DNA from: Chitinophagaceae bacterium PMP191F
GTDB taxonomy: Bacteria > Bacteroidota > Bacteroidia > Chitinophagales > Chitinophagaceae
DNA length: 64,000 bases
NCBI GenBank assembly: GCA_001302245.1
Contig: LGYU01000031.1
Coordinates: 62,001-126,000 of the forward strand
Direction of reading: 5' to 3'
Shown: positions 16,531 through 25,041 of the stretch, one piece after another
Position numbering within the stretch: position 1 is the first letter of the stretch
Layout of the letters: each line of letters opens with the position of its first letter
Translations under genes and position numbers: made by a program
The notes under the pieces: model-generated
What the model saw: the letters and a program-made list of their open reading frames with translations, nothing else
Databases searched by the model: none
What the model was told of the DNA's origin: nothing

Positions 16531-17475
16531 ATGACTTTTGTGCAACTGGAATATATCGTAGCCATTGATACGCATCAGCATTTTGCCAAAGCAGCACAGC
16601 ATTGTTTTGTTACCCAGCCTACATTAAGTATGCAGGTGCATAAACTGGAGCAGGAACTGGGTATTAAGATCTTTGATCGTAGTAAACAGCCCGTTATTCC
16701 TACTACAGCCGGTGTGGAGATCATCGCACAAGCACGCAAAATACTGGCAGAGCGCGATACGATGACCGATATTATACAGGCACGCAAAGGCATTATGACC
16801 GGCGAGCTGAAGATCGGTGTAATACCCACCCTGGCACCTTACCTGTTGCCGTTGTTCATTGCTTCTTTTACCCGCAAATATCCGCTCATTAAGCTGGTGA
16901 TCCACGAAATGACTACCGACCTGGTGATCTCCCGCCTGCGCGAAGGGCGTATTGATGTTGGTATACTGGTTACCCCGCTGAATGAAAAAGGCATCAACGA
17001 ACATGTATTATTTTATGAGGAACTGCTGGTGTATGTTTCCCGGAAAAATGCAGCTTACCGTAAAACATATGTATTACCACAGGATATTGATCCCAACAAA
17101 CTATGGTTGCTGGAAGAAGGCCACTGTTTCCGTTCGCAGATCGTGAATTTGTGCGAACTGAGAAGAGCCAGTCATGAAGGCAGTCACTTTGAATATGAGG
17201 CCGGCAGTCTCGAAACATTGCGCAGACTGGTAGAGTTGAATGACGGTGTAACGATCTTACCCGAACTGGCCGGTTTACATTTAACCGGCAAGCAGGCAGA
17301 GCAACTGCGCCATTTTAAACGACCCTCACCCATGCGTGAGATCAGCCTGGTAGTGCATCGTGATTTTGTAAAAAAACGCCTGATAGATGCATTGAAACAG
17401 GAAGTTATTGCTGCCATTCCTGAGAAAGTGCGGAATAATAAAAGCACCAACGTAGTACCGGTGGTGATGGGATAG
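16531..17475 (+). CDS. oxyR: Hydrogen peroxide-inducible LysR-type regulator OxyR
   Basis: This transcription factor senses peroxide through a reversible disulfide. The N-terminal winged helix-turn-helix (about residues 1-60) is followed by the two-lobe sensor domain. The redox cysteines fall at residues 199 and 208 in EEGHCFRSQIVNLCEL, the same numbering and spacing as E. coli OxyR, which separates it from general LysR regulators. No classical target (katG, ahpC, dps) lies in the window. The gene has its own promoter and stands alone. Confidence 0.93.
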   Translation: MTFVQLEYIVAIDTHQHFAKAAQHCFVTQPTLSMQVHKLEQELGIKIFDRSKQPVIPTTAGVEIIAQARKILAERDTMTDIIQARKGIMTGELKIGVIPTLAPYLLPLFIASFTRKYPLIKLVIHEMTTDLVISRLREGRIDVGILVTPLNEKGINEHVLFYEELLVYVSRKNAAYRKTYVLPQDIDPNKLWLLEEGHCFRSQIVNLCELRRASHEGSHFEYEAGSLETLRRLVELNDGVTILPELAGLHLTGKQAEQLRHFKRPSPMREISLVVHRDFVKKRLIDALKQEVIAAIPEKVRNNKSTNVVPVVMG

Positions 17476-17513
17476 GGGGCTGAATACAAGTCGCAAAGAC
17501 CGGAGAATGAACA

Positions 17514-17543
17514 GATGGTTTGATGGTTCACTCATAACTATAG
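17514..17543 (+). repeat. Interspersed repeat, GATGG-type family
   Basis: This reads GATGGTTTGATGGTTCACTC and continues with ATAACTATAG. It is a diverged member of the family seen at 11001, 16436, 31358 and 39021. Confidence 0.65.
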
Positions 17544-17599
17544 AACAATCAGATCATTCAACTATCTATAAGTATCAGTACGTGTAACCCGAAACTTCT

Positions 17600-17800
17600 T
17601 TAATCCTTTTCTTCCAGTTCAAATATCTGCCCCACTTCTTTGCCAAAAAGACGGGCCATTTTAAGTGCAAGTATAGTGGAGGGAACGTACTTTCCGCTTT
17701 CAATAGCATTAATGGTTTGACGCGACACACCGATCTGTTCAGCCAGCTCCTGTTGCGTCAGATTAGCAATAGCCCTTTCTACACGGATTTTATTTTTCAT
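17600..17800 (-). CDS. Small XRE-family helix-turn-helix regulator
   Basis: This 66-residue DNA-binding protein is essentially a lone HTH_3 domain (LTQQELAEQIGVSRQTINAIE, residues about 14-34). It resembles the YgzD/YvaO-type regulators that sit beside small membrane proteins. It starts 10 bases after the membrane protein gene at 17811-18251 and is surely co-transcribed with it. It may regulate the operon through the AAAGTAAA sites at 18272-18340. Confidence 0.92.
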   Translation of the reverse strand: MKNKIRVERAIANLTQQELAEQIGVSRQTINAIESGKYVPSTILALKMARLFGKEVGQIFELEEKD

Positions 17801-17810
17801 ATCGAAGGCT

Positions 17811-18251
17811 TTAATCGGTGATCGTTTTGTTTTTATAAAGTACTATATGAAAGCGGACGACAAAAATAGCCAGTATAGTGAGTATATTCCATATCATTAC
17901 GTTCAGATAGTAAGTACCGTAAATAGTCCATGTTGCAATGAGCAGCAAAATATAGTTGATGATAACCGACCACTGCAATGACTCAAGTCTTAGCTTACTG
18001 ATGAACTCATCTTCCTGTTTTTCACGGGCAAAAGCGATGAACAACAATCCCAGTACAATACCGGTAAGCGTTACTTCATCTGTAAGATTTTGCTGAAACT
18101 CAATATCAGTAAAACCAGGTGTATGGGAAATTGACAGAAAATCAAAATTGAACGCAAAGAATTGTCCGGCAATTCCCAGTGCCAGCATCGGAATCAGCAG
18201 CAGAATGCCAATTGTTTTAAAACGATGGGGAAGCAGTAGTTTAGATTTCAT
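17811..18251 (-). CDS. Small multi-pass membrane protein of unknown function
   Basis: This 146-residue protein has about four hydrophobic segments (ILLLIPMLALGIAGQF, GIVLGLLFIAF, IINYILLLIATWTIY and a segment around NILTILAIFVV), so it should lie in the cytoplasmic membrane. I do not recognise a named family. Its coupling to a downstream XRE regulator is a common arrangement in Bacteroidota, and the two may form a sensing or self-regulating unit. It is the first gene of the operon. Confidence 0.85.
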   Translation of the reverse strand: MKSKLLLPHRFKTIGILLLIPMLALGIAGQFFAFNFDFLSISHTPGFTDIEFQQNLTDEVTLTGIVLGLLFIAFAREKQEDEFISKLRLESLQWSVIINYILLLIATWTIYGTYYLNVMIWNILTILAIFVVRFHIVLYKNKTITD

Positions 18252-18726
18252 GATGTAAAATTTAGTTGTCTAAAAGTAAAGCAAACATTACAAAATGAAA
18301 AGTAAAATTTACATATTTGTTTGTTTTATATTTTACTTTTTGAAAGCCAGGGATTTAAGTGAATAGTTATTTTATGCAGCATTAGCCATTACTGTCTGAA
18401 CCTTTTCGGAATGATTTTACCATTGACAGCTACCCATCGCCTGACCTGTTCACGTTTACTGTTCCACATTTCACGCAATCAGCAACGCAGGAATATCAGC
18501 ATCTGAAACTTGTGATCCCGGGCATTTATCTCTACCCACTTCGCTTTTAGCTCACTGTTATTAACAACGTATTAAATTCCTGAAAAAAATAAACCATTAT
18601 TGTTCGGGCAATGATTTGTTTGCTTACCTTGAAGGTACTAACGGTAACTGTAATGATTATATGAATAGTGTGTTTGTAATAGATAGTATTATTGGTTCCC
18701 GGAACACCCTTAATTAAAAAGAAACC
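18252..18726. other. 475-base intergenic region with candidate operator and a possible gene remnant
   Basis: The left part carries three AAAGTAAA-type motifs: 18272-18281, 18298-18308, and an inverted copy at 18330-18340 that forms an 11-bp dyad with the second. On the minus strand 18389-18478 encodes a protein-like fragment (LREMWNSKREQVRRW and on to IIPKRFRQ) that ends in a stop and is cut upstream by stops. It may be a decayed gene. Nothing else is clear; the promoter of the gene at 18727 is not evident. Confidence 0.6.
18298..18340. promoter_or_regulatory. Candidate operator upstream of the membrane protein/XRE operon
   Basis: An 11-bp inverted repeat (AAAAGTAAAAT and its complement, 21 bases apart) lies 46 bases upstream of the operon start, with a further AAAAGTAAAG at 18272. 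It may be the binding site of the XRE protein. Confidence 0.45.
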
Positions 18727-20310
18727 ATGTTTTCCTTTATCCGCCACTCCAATGTGGATGCTGCCGCTATTCGCTTACTGAAACTATCCGGAGTATCCAT
18801 CAGTACAAAAGAACTGATCAGTGAATTAGAGATCCATCCCGATTATCCAAGCATTCTTTCCATCAGCGATGTATTTAACTGGTTCAACGTACAGAATGAT
18901 GTATATCATGTAGACGCGACAGATCTGCCAGATGTGCCATTGCCATTCATTGCCCATACGCGTGCCAATGAATTTGTTGTTGTCAGCAATTTAACAACCA
19001 ATACTATTACACTGAGTGATCATGAGCATGATAACCGGATCATTCCTTTGCAGGAGTTCACTGACATATACAGCGGGGTAGTACTGGTTGTTACAGATAC
19101 AAGCACAGCAATTGCCGCAAAACAGTCTGCTGCAGACAGGCTGGCTCCTTATAAAATACCTGCAGCTATTACGGGTTTGGTAATGGCTTTTATAGCTATA
19201 TTATTACTGGGCACGCAAAATCTATCTGGTCTTACCTGGCAAACAACTATGTTGGTTGTAGCAAAAACAGCCGGGCTGATCACCACTGTATTGTTATTGG
19301 CACAAAGCATTGATAAGAACAATCCACTGGCGCAGATACTGTGTGGTGGCGACAGTAAAACCAATTGTAATGCAATACTGACATCACAGGCGGCTGTGGT
19401 TTTTAAAGGGCTTACCTGGAGCGAGGTAGGCTTTTTTTATTTTGCGGGTACATGGCTGGCTCTGCTGTTTGGTGGTAATAGTCTTCAGCTATTGCAATGT
19501 CTGGCTGTGCTAAATATACTCGGTTTGCCATATACCATGTACTCACTGCATTACCAGGCAAGAGTGGCACGTCAGTGGTGCATATTATGTACAACAGTGC
19601 AGGCGTTGTTGTGGCTGGAATTTATTCCGCTGATAACATTTGTAAAAATGCCGTTTGTAATCAGTATGCCGGTAATTGTTATGCTATTGATCTGTCTGAT
19701 CATTCCGGTAGCAGGGTGGATGCTGTTAAAACCTGTAATACAAAAAGCACAACAGGCAAGAATATTAAAATATCAGCTCAAAAAATTCAAATACAACCGC
19801 GAGTTGTTTGCTGCTTCGTTAAAAGAACAGGCGCAATACACTTTGCCGGCAGATGAATGGAGTATTGTATTGGGCAATGCCAACGCGCGTACGGTGATTA
19901 CGATGGTGAGCAATCCTTATTGCCCGCCGTGCGGCAAAACACACCAGGAACTGGACACCTGGCTGGATAAACTGAGTGAGATACAATTGCGTATTGTTTT
20001 TACTGCATACAACCAGGACAATGATAAGAAGACTCCTGTAACACGCCACCTGATGGCGCTGAATGAGCAATACGATAAAGCAACTGTTAAAAATGCCCTT
20101 CACGACTGGTACAGCCAGGAACAGAAGAGCTATGAAAAATGGGCTAAGCGATATCCCGTAACGTTGGATGAAAGCAGGTTCCGGTTGCTGGATGAACAAC
20201 GCAACTGGTGTGATATTGCTGAAGTCCGGTCAACTCCCACACTGATGATCAACGGTTACCGGCTGCCTAAAACCTACCGTTTGCAAGACATCAAATACAT
20301 GCTGAGCTGA
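18727..20310 (+). CDS. Fusion of inactive C39-like domain, VKOR and thioredoxin-fold domain
   Basis: This is a membrane thiol oxidase, likely making disulfides in exported substrates. Residues 1-125 resemble a C39 bacteriocin-processing peptidase, but the catalytic Cys position is Ala (NVDAAAIRLL) and the His position is Glu (NEFVVV), so it should not cut. Residues 145-335 are a vitamin K epoxide reductase domain: loop cysteines 206 and 214, Ser220 at the place of human VKORC1 Ser57, and the CxxC at 285-288 (WCILC). Residues 375-527 are a DsbA-like thioredoxin fold with CPPC at 399-402. A GG-leader cysteine-rich peptide follows, suggesting a dedicated substrate. Confidence 0.9.
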   Translation: MFSFIRHSNVDAAAIRLLKLSGVSISTKELISELEIHPDYPSILSISDVFNWFNVQNDVYHVDATDLPDVPLPFIAHTRANEFVVVSNLTTNTITLSDHEHDNRIIPLQEFTDIYSGVVLVVTDTSTAIAAKQSAADRLAPYKIPAAITGLVMAFIAILLLGTQNLSGLTWQTTMLVVAKTAGLITTVLLLAQSIDKNNPLAQILCGGDSKTNCNAILTSQAAVVFKGLTWSEVGFFYFAGTWLALLFGGNSLQLLQCLAVLNILGLPYTMYSLHYQARVARQWCILCTTVQALLWLEFIPLITFVKMPFVISMPVIVMLLICLIIPVAGWMLLKPVIQKAQQARILKYQLKKFKYNRELFAASLKEQAQYTLPADEWSIVLGNANARTVITMVSNPYCPPCGKTHQELDTWLDKLSEIQLRIVFTAYNQDNDKKTPVTRHLMALNEQYDKATVKNALHDWYSQEQKSYEKWAKRYPVTLDESRFRLLDEQRNWCDIAEVRSTPTLMINGYRLPKTYRLQDIKYMLS

Positions 20311-20424
20311 TGGCAGTTAAGATACTTTTCCGGAAAGTAAAGAAGTATGCACTTTAATAATACATACCGCCTGAACGCCGTGGCGTTGTTACGGTGAAAC
20401 AATTAACATTGTAAACCATAAGTT

Positions 20425-20643
20425 ATGAACAAATTCAAAAGACTCAGTCGTACTGAAATGAAAAGCGTTTTAGGTGGTCTGGCCGAAGCAATAGGTGAAA
20501 TCGGCGGGGGCAGTGGAGGTGATTGCTCCGAAACCTGCGACAGCACTCAGCATTCCTGCGAATGTATGGATGTAATGTGTGTGGGTAACAAAAAACAGTA
20601 TTGTGAAAAAATAGGTACAGGCTGTAAACATGGCACCTGCTAA
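20425..20643 (+). CDS. Cysteine-rich peptide precursor with GG leader
   Basis: This 72-residue precursor has a leader of the Bacteroidota double-glycine type (LSRTEMKSVLGG, cut expected after Gly18). A Gly-rich spacer follows, then a core with eight cysteines (34, 38, 45, 47, 52, 60, 67, 72), an even number suited to four disulfides. GG leaders direct export and cleavage by C39-domain ABC transporters; none lies in this window. It sits between two thiol-disulfide genes, so oxidative folding of the core is likely. Activity is unknown; bacteriocin, signal or toxin are all possible. It is the smallest gene here with strong contextual support. Confidence 0.87.
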   Translation: MNKFKRLSRTEMKSVLGGLAEAIGEIGGGSGGDCSETCDSTQHSCECMDVMCVGNKKQYCEKIGTGCKHGTC

Positions 20644-20688
20644 TACGCAAGGCCGGTAAGACGATAATTGTACATTACAATCAAGGTT

Positions 20689-21966
20689 ATGAATGATATG
20701 ATGAAGCAAATGCAATGTTGGATTATACAGGCTTGCCGGCCTTTTCTATGGTTGTGTATAATATTCACTACAGGTTATACTGCAATGTCGCAGCAGGCAC
20801 CGGGTCTGTTTCATCCTGTTACAGGACTGAATAATGTATTGCAGAAAGCTGATGCTGCACAAAAAACAGCATTGGTATATCTTACTGCAAAATGGTGTGG
20901 CCCGTGCAGAGAGCTGGAAGAACAGTCATTGACAGATAGTAGTATCATCCATACATTACAAAAAGATTTTTTCCCGGTAAAGTGGGATATAGACAGTATG
21001 CCCGAGGCAAAGGCGTTACAAAAAAAGTATTTCACAGGCGTGCCTGCTTTTTTTGCATTTGACAACACAGGAAACATGCGTTACTATTTTGTAGGATACA
21101 GCAATAAAAAAGGATTTGCGCGCAGCCTGCAATATGCTTTACACCCGGAAAGCGATCCTGTATTTATTATGAAAAAGAAGTACGCGTCAGGTAAAGATAT
21201 CAGCCGGCAATTCAGAATTACTTATGCGTGGGCGCTTTTAAAACAGGGTGAACACCAGTCGTCAGCAGAAGTATTCCAGGAATTGTGGACTAAAGCCGGA
21301 ACAAAAGAACGGCTGCAGGATAGTGTTGCGCTGTACCTGCTACTACATACAGACAGAAGAGATCCCGTATATAGGAATGCCGTTAAAAAAAATGCAGAGG
21401 TATATAGCCGTCTTACTTCCAGGGAGACTGTAGCATCATACCTTACTACCCCTTTACTGCTTACACTGGATAGTATTATTGACAGGCAAAGAGACACAAC
21501 CGGTTTTTTTAAAATATGGCAGCAATATTACCGGCAACTGCAACAGTATGGCGCCGATTCTGCCGATATTCAATATGCCGCTTTGTATCCGTTGCAATTC
21601 AGTATTGTATACCAGCAAAAGGATATGGCGTTACTACTTGAGCAGACGTTTGACAATGCATTCAAAAAAGGTTCATCAGCCATATACCAGTTTATCACGT
21701 ATGTTTTTATGTGGTACAGGAAAGATGGGTATGCTTTCTTACGCGAGGATCGTTCCGGTTTAACAGACCGGATCAGCAAAGCAATTACAATGGAGGATAA
21801 ATACCTGTACAATTACTTCCTGGCTGAATTGTATTATGAAGCCAGGGATAAATCCAATGCATTGAAATATGCTAACAGGGCACTTGAAAGATCGGCTATA
21901 GAATATCCCAATAAAAAGCCCATTGCTTCGCAGGCACTGCTGGAAAAGATAAACGCCTTGCAATAA
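20689..21966 (+). CDS. Secreted thioredoxin-family protein with long helical C-terminus
   Basis: An N-terminal hydrophobic segment (FLWLCIIFTTGYTAMSQQ) indicates export. A thioredoxin domain with WCGPC (in YLTAKWCGPCRELE) follows, and about 250 residues of tetratricopeptide-like or helical sequence complete the protein. The role is probably reduction or isomerisation of disulfides outside the cytoplasm. It starts 45 bases after the cysteine-rich peptide gene, so it may proofread that peptide. I chose the ATG at 20689; a TTG at 20668 would add seven residues. Confidence 0.85.
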   Translation: MNDMMKQMQCWIIQACRPFLWLCIIFTTGYTAMSQQAPGLFHPVTGLNNVLQKADAAQKTALVYLTAKWCGPCRELEEQSLTDSSIIHTLQKDFFPVKWDIDSMPEAKALQKKYFTGVPAFFAFDNTGNMRYYFVGYSNKKGFARSLQYALHPESDPVFIMKKKYASGKDISRQFRITYAWALLKQGEHQSSAEVFQELWTKAGTKERLQDSVALYLLLHTDRRDPVYRNAVKKNAEVYSRLTSRETVASYLTTPLLLTLDSIIDRQRDTTGFFKIWQQYYRQLQQYGADSADIQYAALYPLQFSIVYQQKDMALLLEQTFDNAFKKGSSAIYQFITYVFMWYRKDGYAFLREDRSGLTDRISKAITMEDKYLYNYFLAELYYEARDKSNALKYANRALERSAIEYPNKKPIASQALLEKINALQ

Positions 21967-21998
21967 CGGTAAGGTGATAAAGCGTTTCCACTCGTTTT

Positions 21999-22802
21999 TT
22001 ACTTCAACACTTTGTCCATAGTCTGCTGATACAAAGGGAATGTGCCCAGGTCATTGTGATGACCATTTTCAATAGTAATGAACTGATCGTCTTTTTTCAG
22101 AAAAGGTTGCAGGCGACGTGCGTTCCTGTACAGGATCGTCATATCTGAAGTACCATGAAAAATAGTAACAGGCGCTGTTACCTGTTGCATGAACTGCCAG
22201 GTAGGAATTTTAAAATGGATCAGTTTATTGACCGGATAAATGGGGAAATAGCTGCCAACAACAGATGGTAAACTGTAATAAGGGCTTTCCAGGATCAGTG
22301 CTTTACAGTCACGTACAGCCGCCAGTTGAGTGGCAATGCCTGTTCCCAGTGATCTGCCATACAATACGATCTGGTTGGGTGAAAAACGTGCCCGTGCCAG
22401 TTTATAGGTCAGCAGTGACCAGTTGTACAAATGCTGTTCGGTAAACTCTCCGGTGCTTTTACCAAAACCGGGATAATCCAGCATCCATACTTCATAGCCA
22501 TTGCGGGTAAATACCGGTGCAGCGGCTGCATAATAATTGATATTCTCGCGATTGCCATGAAAATACAACACCACTCCTTTGGGAACGGAATCTTTGGTCA
22601 GAAACTGTACAATGTTGATATTGGTCGTTGCATTATAAGGCAGGTTCACTTCTTTAAAAGGAACGTCAAAATGATAAGTGTAGCTATCCGGTAATGCCTT
22701 TGGGTGAAACAGGTATTTATCCTGTAAATAATACAGGCATAAACCTACCAGGCAATAAACGAGAATAACAAGCTTTAACCAGCGGAAAATTTTCTTTTTC
22801 AT
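21999..22802 (-). CDS. Membrane-anchored alpha/beta hydrolase (BEM46/ABHD13-like)
   Basis: A single N-terminal membrane segment (LVILVYCLVGLCLYYL) is followed by a serine hydrolase domain. The nucleophile elbow is GRSLGTG, the oxyanion region YFHGNREN, the acid probably Asp in HGTSDMTILY, and the His in NGHHNDLG. This matches the BEM46/ABHD13 group, whose substrates are poorly known. Start chosen at the ATG at 22802; the start codon is preceded on the minus strand by a heptamer array. Confidence 0.88.
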   Translation of the reverse strand: MKKKIFRWLKLVILVYCLVGLCLYYLQDKYLFHPKALPDSYTYHFDVPFKEVNLPYNATTNINIVQFLTKDSVPKGVVLYFHGNRENINYYAAAAPVFTRNGYEVWMLDYPGFGKSTGEFTEQHLYNWSLLTYKLARARFSPNQIVLYGRSLGTGIATQLAAVRDCKALILESPYYSLPSVVGSYFPIYPVNKLIHFKIPTWQFMQQVTAPVTIFHGTSDMTILYRNARRLQPFLKKDDQFITIENGHHNDLGTFPLYQQTMDKVLK

Positions 22803-22803
22803 C

Positions 22804-22831
22804 AAGTAATAAGTGTGAATCGTGAAATGTG
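22804..22831. repeat. Heptamer array in the 5' leader of the alpha/beta hydrolase gene
   Basis: Four 7-base units (AAGTAAT, AAGTGTG, AATCGTG, AAATGTG) end two bases before the start codon of the minus-strand gene. Confidence 0.65.
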
Positions 22832-22936
22832 CGTTTTACTCAAAATTTTCTGGAATATTTTTGAACCGCACAGAGTCACAAAGCAACATGCAGAAATCGG
22901 GAACACGTACTTCGTATTTTCTTTCAGATTCCACAT

Positions 22937-22958
22937 CTCGGACTTCGGACTTCATATC
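22937..22958 (-). repeat. Heptamer array, AAGTCCG type
   Basis: On the minus strand this holds AAGTCCG, AAGTCCG and AGATGTG units, the same family as those at 1717, 12401 and 39062. Confidence 0.7.
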
Positions 22959-22989
22959 TTTTTCTTCCGGACTGGCATCTGCCCATTAA

Positions 22990-24972
22990 TTACATTTCCT
23001 CACCATGATACACCCTTTTCAGGTTCAGGTTAGTAACGGGTGCTACGATCAGTGGAAATTTTTCTACCGTTACGTTACTTACATCCAGTCCAAAACCTCT
23101 TTCTTCAGAAAGGCTCCATTCTTTGATCCAGAAATAGAATTTCATGATCATTCTTTCCAGGATAGGAAGTTCAATATCCTGGCTCAGGTATTTTTCCATT
23201 ACAATGAACTGGAAGTCACCCACCACATTGTTGCGTTCCAGGCTTTCGTAACGACTGGTAATGTTCACTTCGTTATTGGCAACCAGGTCGGCCACCACTT
23301 TGCGGAACATTAAGTTGATCTTAGGTTCCATACGGAAACCAAGTCTGAATTCAACGCGGATAATATCGTTGGGTATGATGTGTTCAACTGTGTACTCGCA
23401 GGTATAAGGATCGTCCAGCGTATCAACATGCACAAACCAATAAATGTCTGCGCGTTTGGGTTTTTTATTCAGGATAGAGTAAATAATCTTATGCTCAATT
23501 TCCTTGGGGTTATTGGCACTGGTAAGATATACCAGGTGCGTAGCATATTTGGGAACAGTTTTATCATTACTCAGTTCCTGTATCTGCGGTATATAGTGTT
23601 CCAGTCGTACAAATTCCACATACCGGTTCTTGATCTTACGGCTGCGGTACCAGATGTACATAACGGCAAACAGGCCGCCGCCAACGATCAGGGTAACAAA
23701 ACCACCGTGCGGGAATTTTTCCAGGTTGGCAAACATGAACGACAGCTCAATGGTGAGATAGACTGCCAGGAACAGGTAGATCCAGATAGGAGCCACCCTG
23801 CGTGATACCAGGAAGTTGGCAAACAGGATGGTAGTGGCAATCATACACATGGTAATAGCCAGACCATAAGCTGCTTCCATGCGGCTTGATTTCTGGAAAT
23901 ACAATACAATACCGCAACAGCCCAGGTACAAAATGGTGTTGATGCCGGGAATATAAAGCTGACCTTTTTCTTCAGTAGGGTAGTTGATACGCATTTTGGG
24001 CCACAGGTTCAGGCGCATGGCCTCACTGATAAGGGTAAATGAACCGCTTATCAGCGCCTGGCTGGCAATGATGGCAGCGGCGGTGGCAATTACGATACCC
24101 GGAATAACAAACCAGTGTGGCATGATTGCGTAGAACGGGTTAAAGCCGCTGCTGATAAATTCAGGAGTAATAACTTTTCCTTCAAAATTGGCCAGTAGAA
24201 AAGCGCCTTGTCCCAGGTAGTTGATAATAAGGCAGGTCTTAACAAAGATCCATGAGTAACGGATATTGGCTCTTCCGCAATGCCCCAGGTCTGAATACAG
24301 GGCTTCGGCACCCGTGGTACATAAAAATACGGCACCCAGTATCCAGAAGCCTTTGGGGTAAGTGGTCAGCAACTCAATGGCATACCAGGGATTCAGTGCT
24401 TTGAAAATATGCAGGTCGTCAAACAGGTGCGAACAACCCAGCAAAGCCAGCATACAGAACCAGCAGAACATGATAGGACCAAACATCTTACCGATAGAAG
24501 CCGTACCAAATTGCTGTAAAAAGAAAAGCACTGAAAGAATACCGATTACAATATATACGATAGTGGAAGTATGAATATCTGCCAGTGTTTTAAGGTTACG
24601 TAAACCTTCAATGGAGGAAGTAACAGAGATAGGCGGGGTGATCATACCATCGGCCAGCAGCGCCGCGCCGCCCAGCATGGCAGGCAGCACCAGCCATCGC
24701 TTTCGCCTGCGTACCAGTGCGTACAATGAAAAGATACCGCCCTCACCACGGTTATCAGCCTTCAGCGTCAGTATCACGTACTTTACGGTGGTTTGCAGGG
24801 TAAGGGTCCAGATAATACAGGAAAGCGAACCGATGATCAGTAATTCGTTGATTTCCTTGCCGCTGATAATTGCATTCAGTACGTAGAGGGGTGAAGTACC
24901 TATGTCTCCGTAAATAATTCCCAGTGCAATCAATAAGGTTGCGGCTGTAATTTTATTAGTTTGTTTGCCCAC
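22990..24972 (-). CDS. kup: Potassium uptake protein Kup
   Basis: This proton-coupled K+ symporter lies in the cytoplasmic membrane. The family signature GIIYGDIGTSPLYVL is at residues 18-32, the NRGEGGIFSLYALVRR loop follows, and about 12 membrane segments run to residue 440, ahead of a long cytoplasmic tail. Length, 660 residues, is normal. The start appears to be GTG at 24972 because the conserved start MGKQTNKIT needs it. Upstream lie a promoter box and two hairpins that would form the whole 5' leader. Confidence 0.96.
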   Translation of the reverse strand: MGKQTNKITAATLLIALGIIYGDIGTSPLYVLNAIISGKEINELLIIGSLSCIIWTLTLQTTVKYVILTLKADNRGEGGIFSLYALVRRRKRWLVLPAMLGGAALLADGMITPPISVTSSIEGLRNLKTLADIHTSTIVYIVIGILSVLFFLQQFGTASIGKMFGPIMFCWFCMLALLGCSHLFDDLHIFKALNPWYAIELLTTYPKGFWILGAVFLCTTGAEALYSDLGHCGRANIRYSWIFVKTCLIINYLGQGAFLLANFEGKVITPEFISSGFNPFYAIMPHWFVIPGIVIATAAAIIASQALISGSFTLISEAMRLNLWPKMRINYPTEEKGQLYIPGINTILYLGCCGIVLYFQKSSRMEAAYGLAITMCMIATTILFANFLVSRRVAPIWIYLFLAVYLTIELSFMFANLEKFPHGGFVTLIVGGGLFAVMYIWYRSRKIKNRYVEFVRLEHYIPQIQELSNDKTVPKYATHLVYLTSANNPKEIEHKIIYSILNKKPKRADIYWFVHVDTLDDPYTCEYTVEHIIPNDIIRVEFRLGFRMEPKINLMFRKVVADLVANNEVNITSRYESLERNNVVGDFQFIVMEKYLSQDIELPILERMIMKFYFWIKEWSLSEERGFGLDVSNVTVEKFPLIVAPVTNLNLKRVYHGEEM

Positions 24973-24992
24973 GATGATTGGTTACTTGTCCG

Positions 24993-25036
24993 GTTATCAA
25001 AGGGTTGATAACGAAAATAGCGCCGGCAACCGGCGC
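24993..25036 (-). other. Two consecutive hairpins forming the kup mRNA leader
   Basis: The first is a GC-rich 7-bp stem with a 3-base loop (GCGCCGG, 25020-25036). The second is an 8-bp stem with a 4-base loop (GTTATCAA with TTGATAAC, 24993-25012). Transcription from the box at 25042-25049 would start at or next to the first hairpin, so both would be in the leader of about 60 bases. Confidence 0.65.
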
Positions 25037-25041
25037 CGGTA

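Noticed and set aside
18547-18747. 66-codon minus-strand frame upstream of the VKOR fusion
   Set aside because: It overlaps the start of the fusion gene, and its composition is that of AT-rich spacer.
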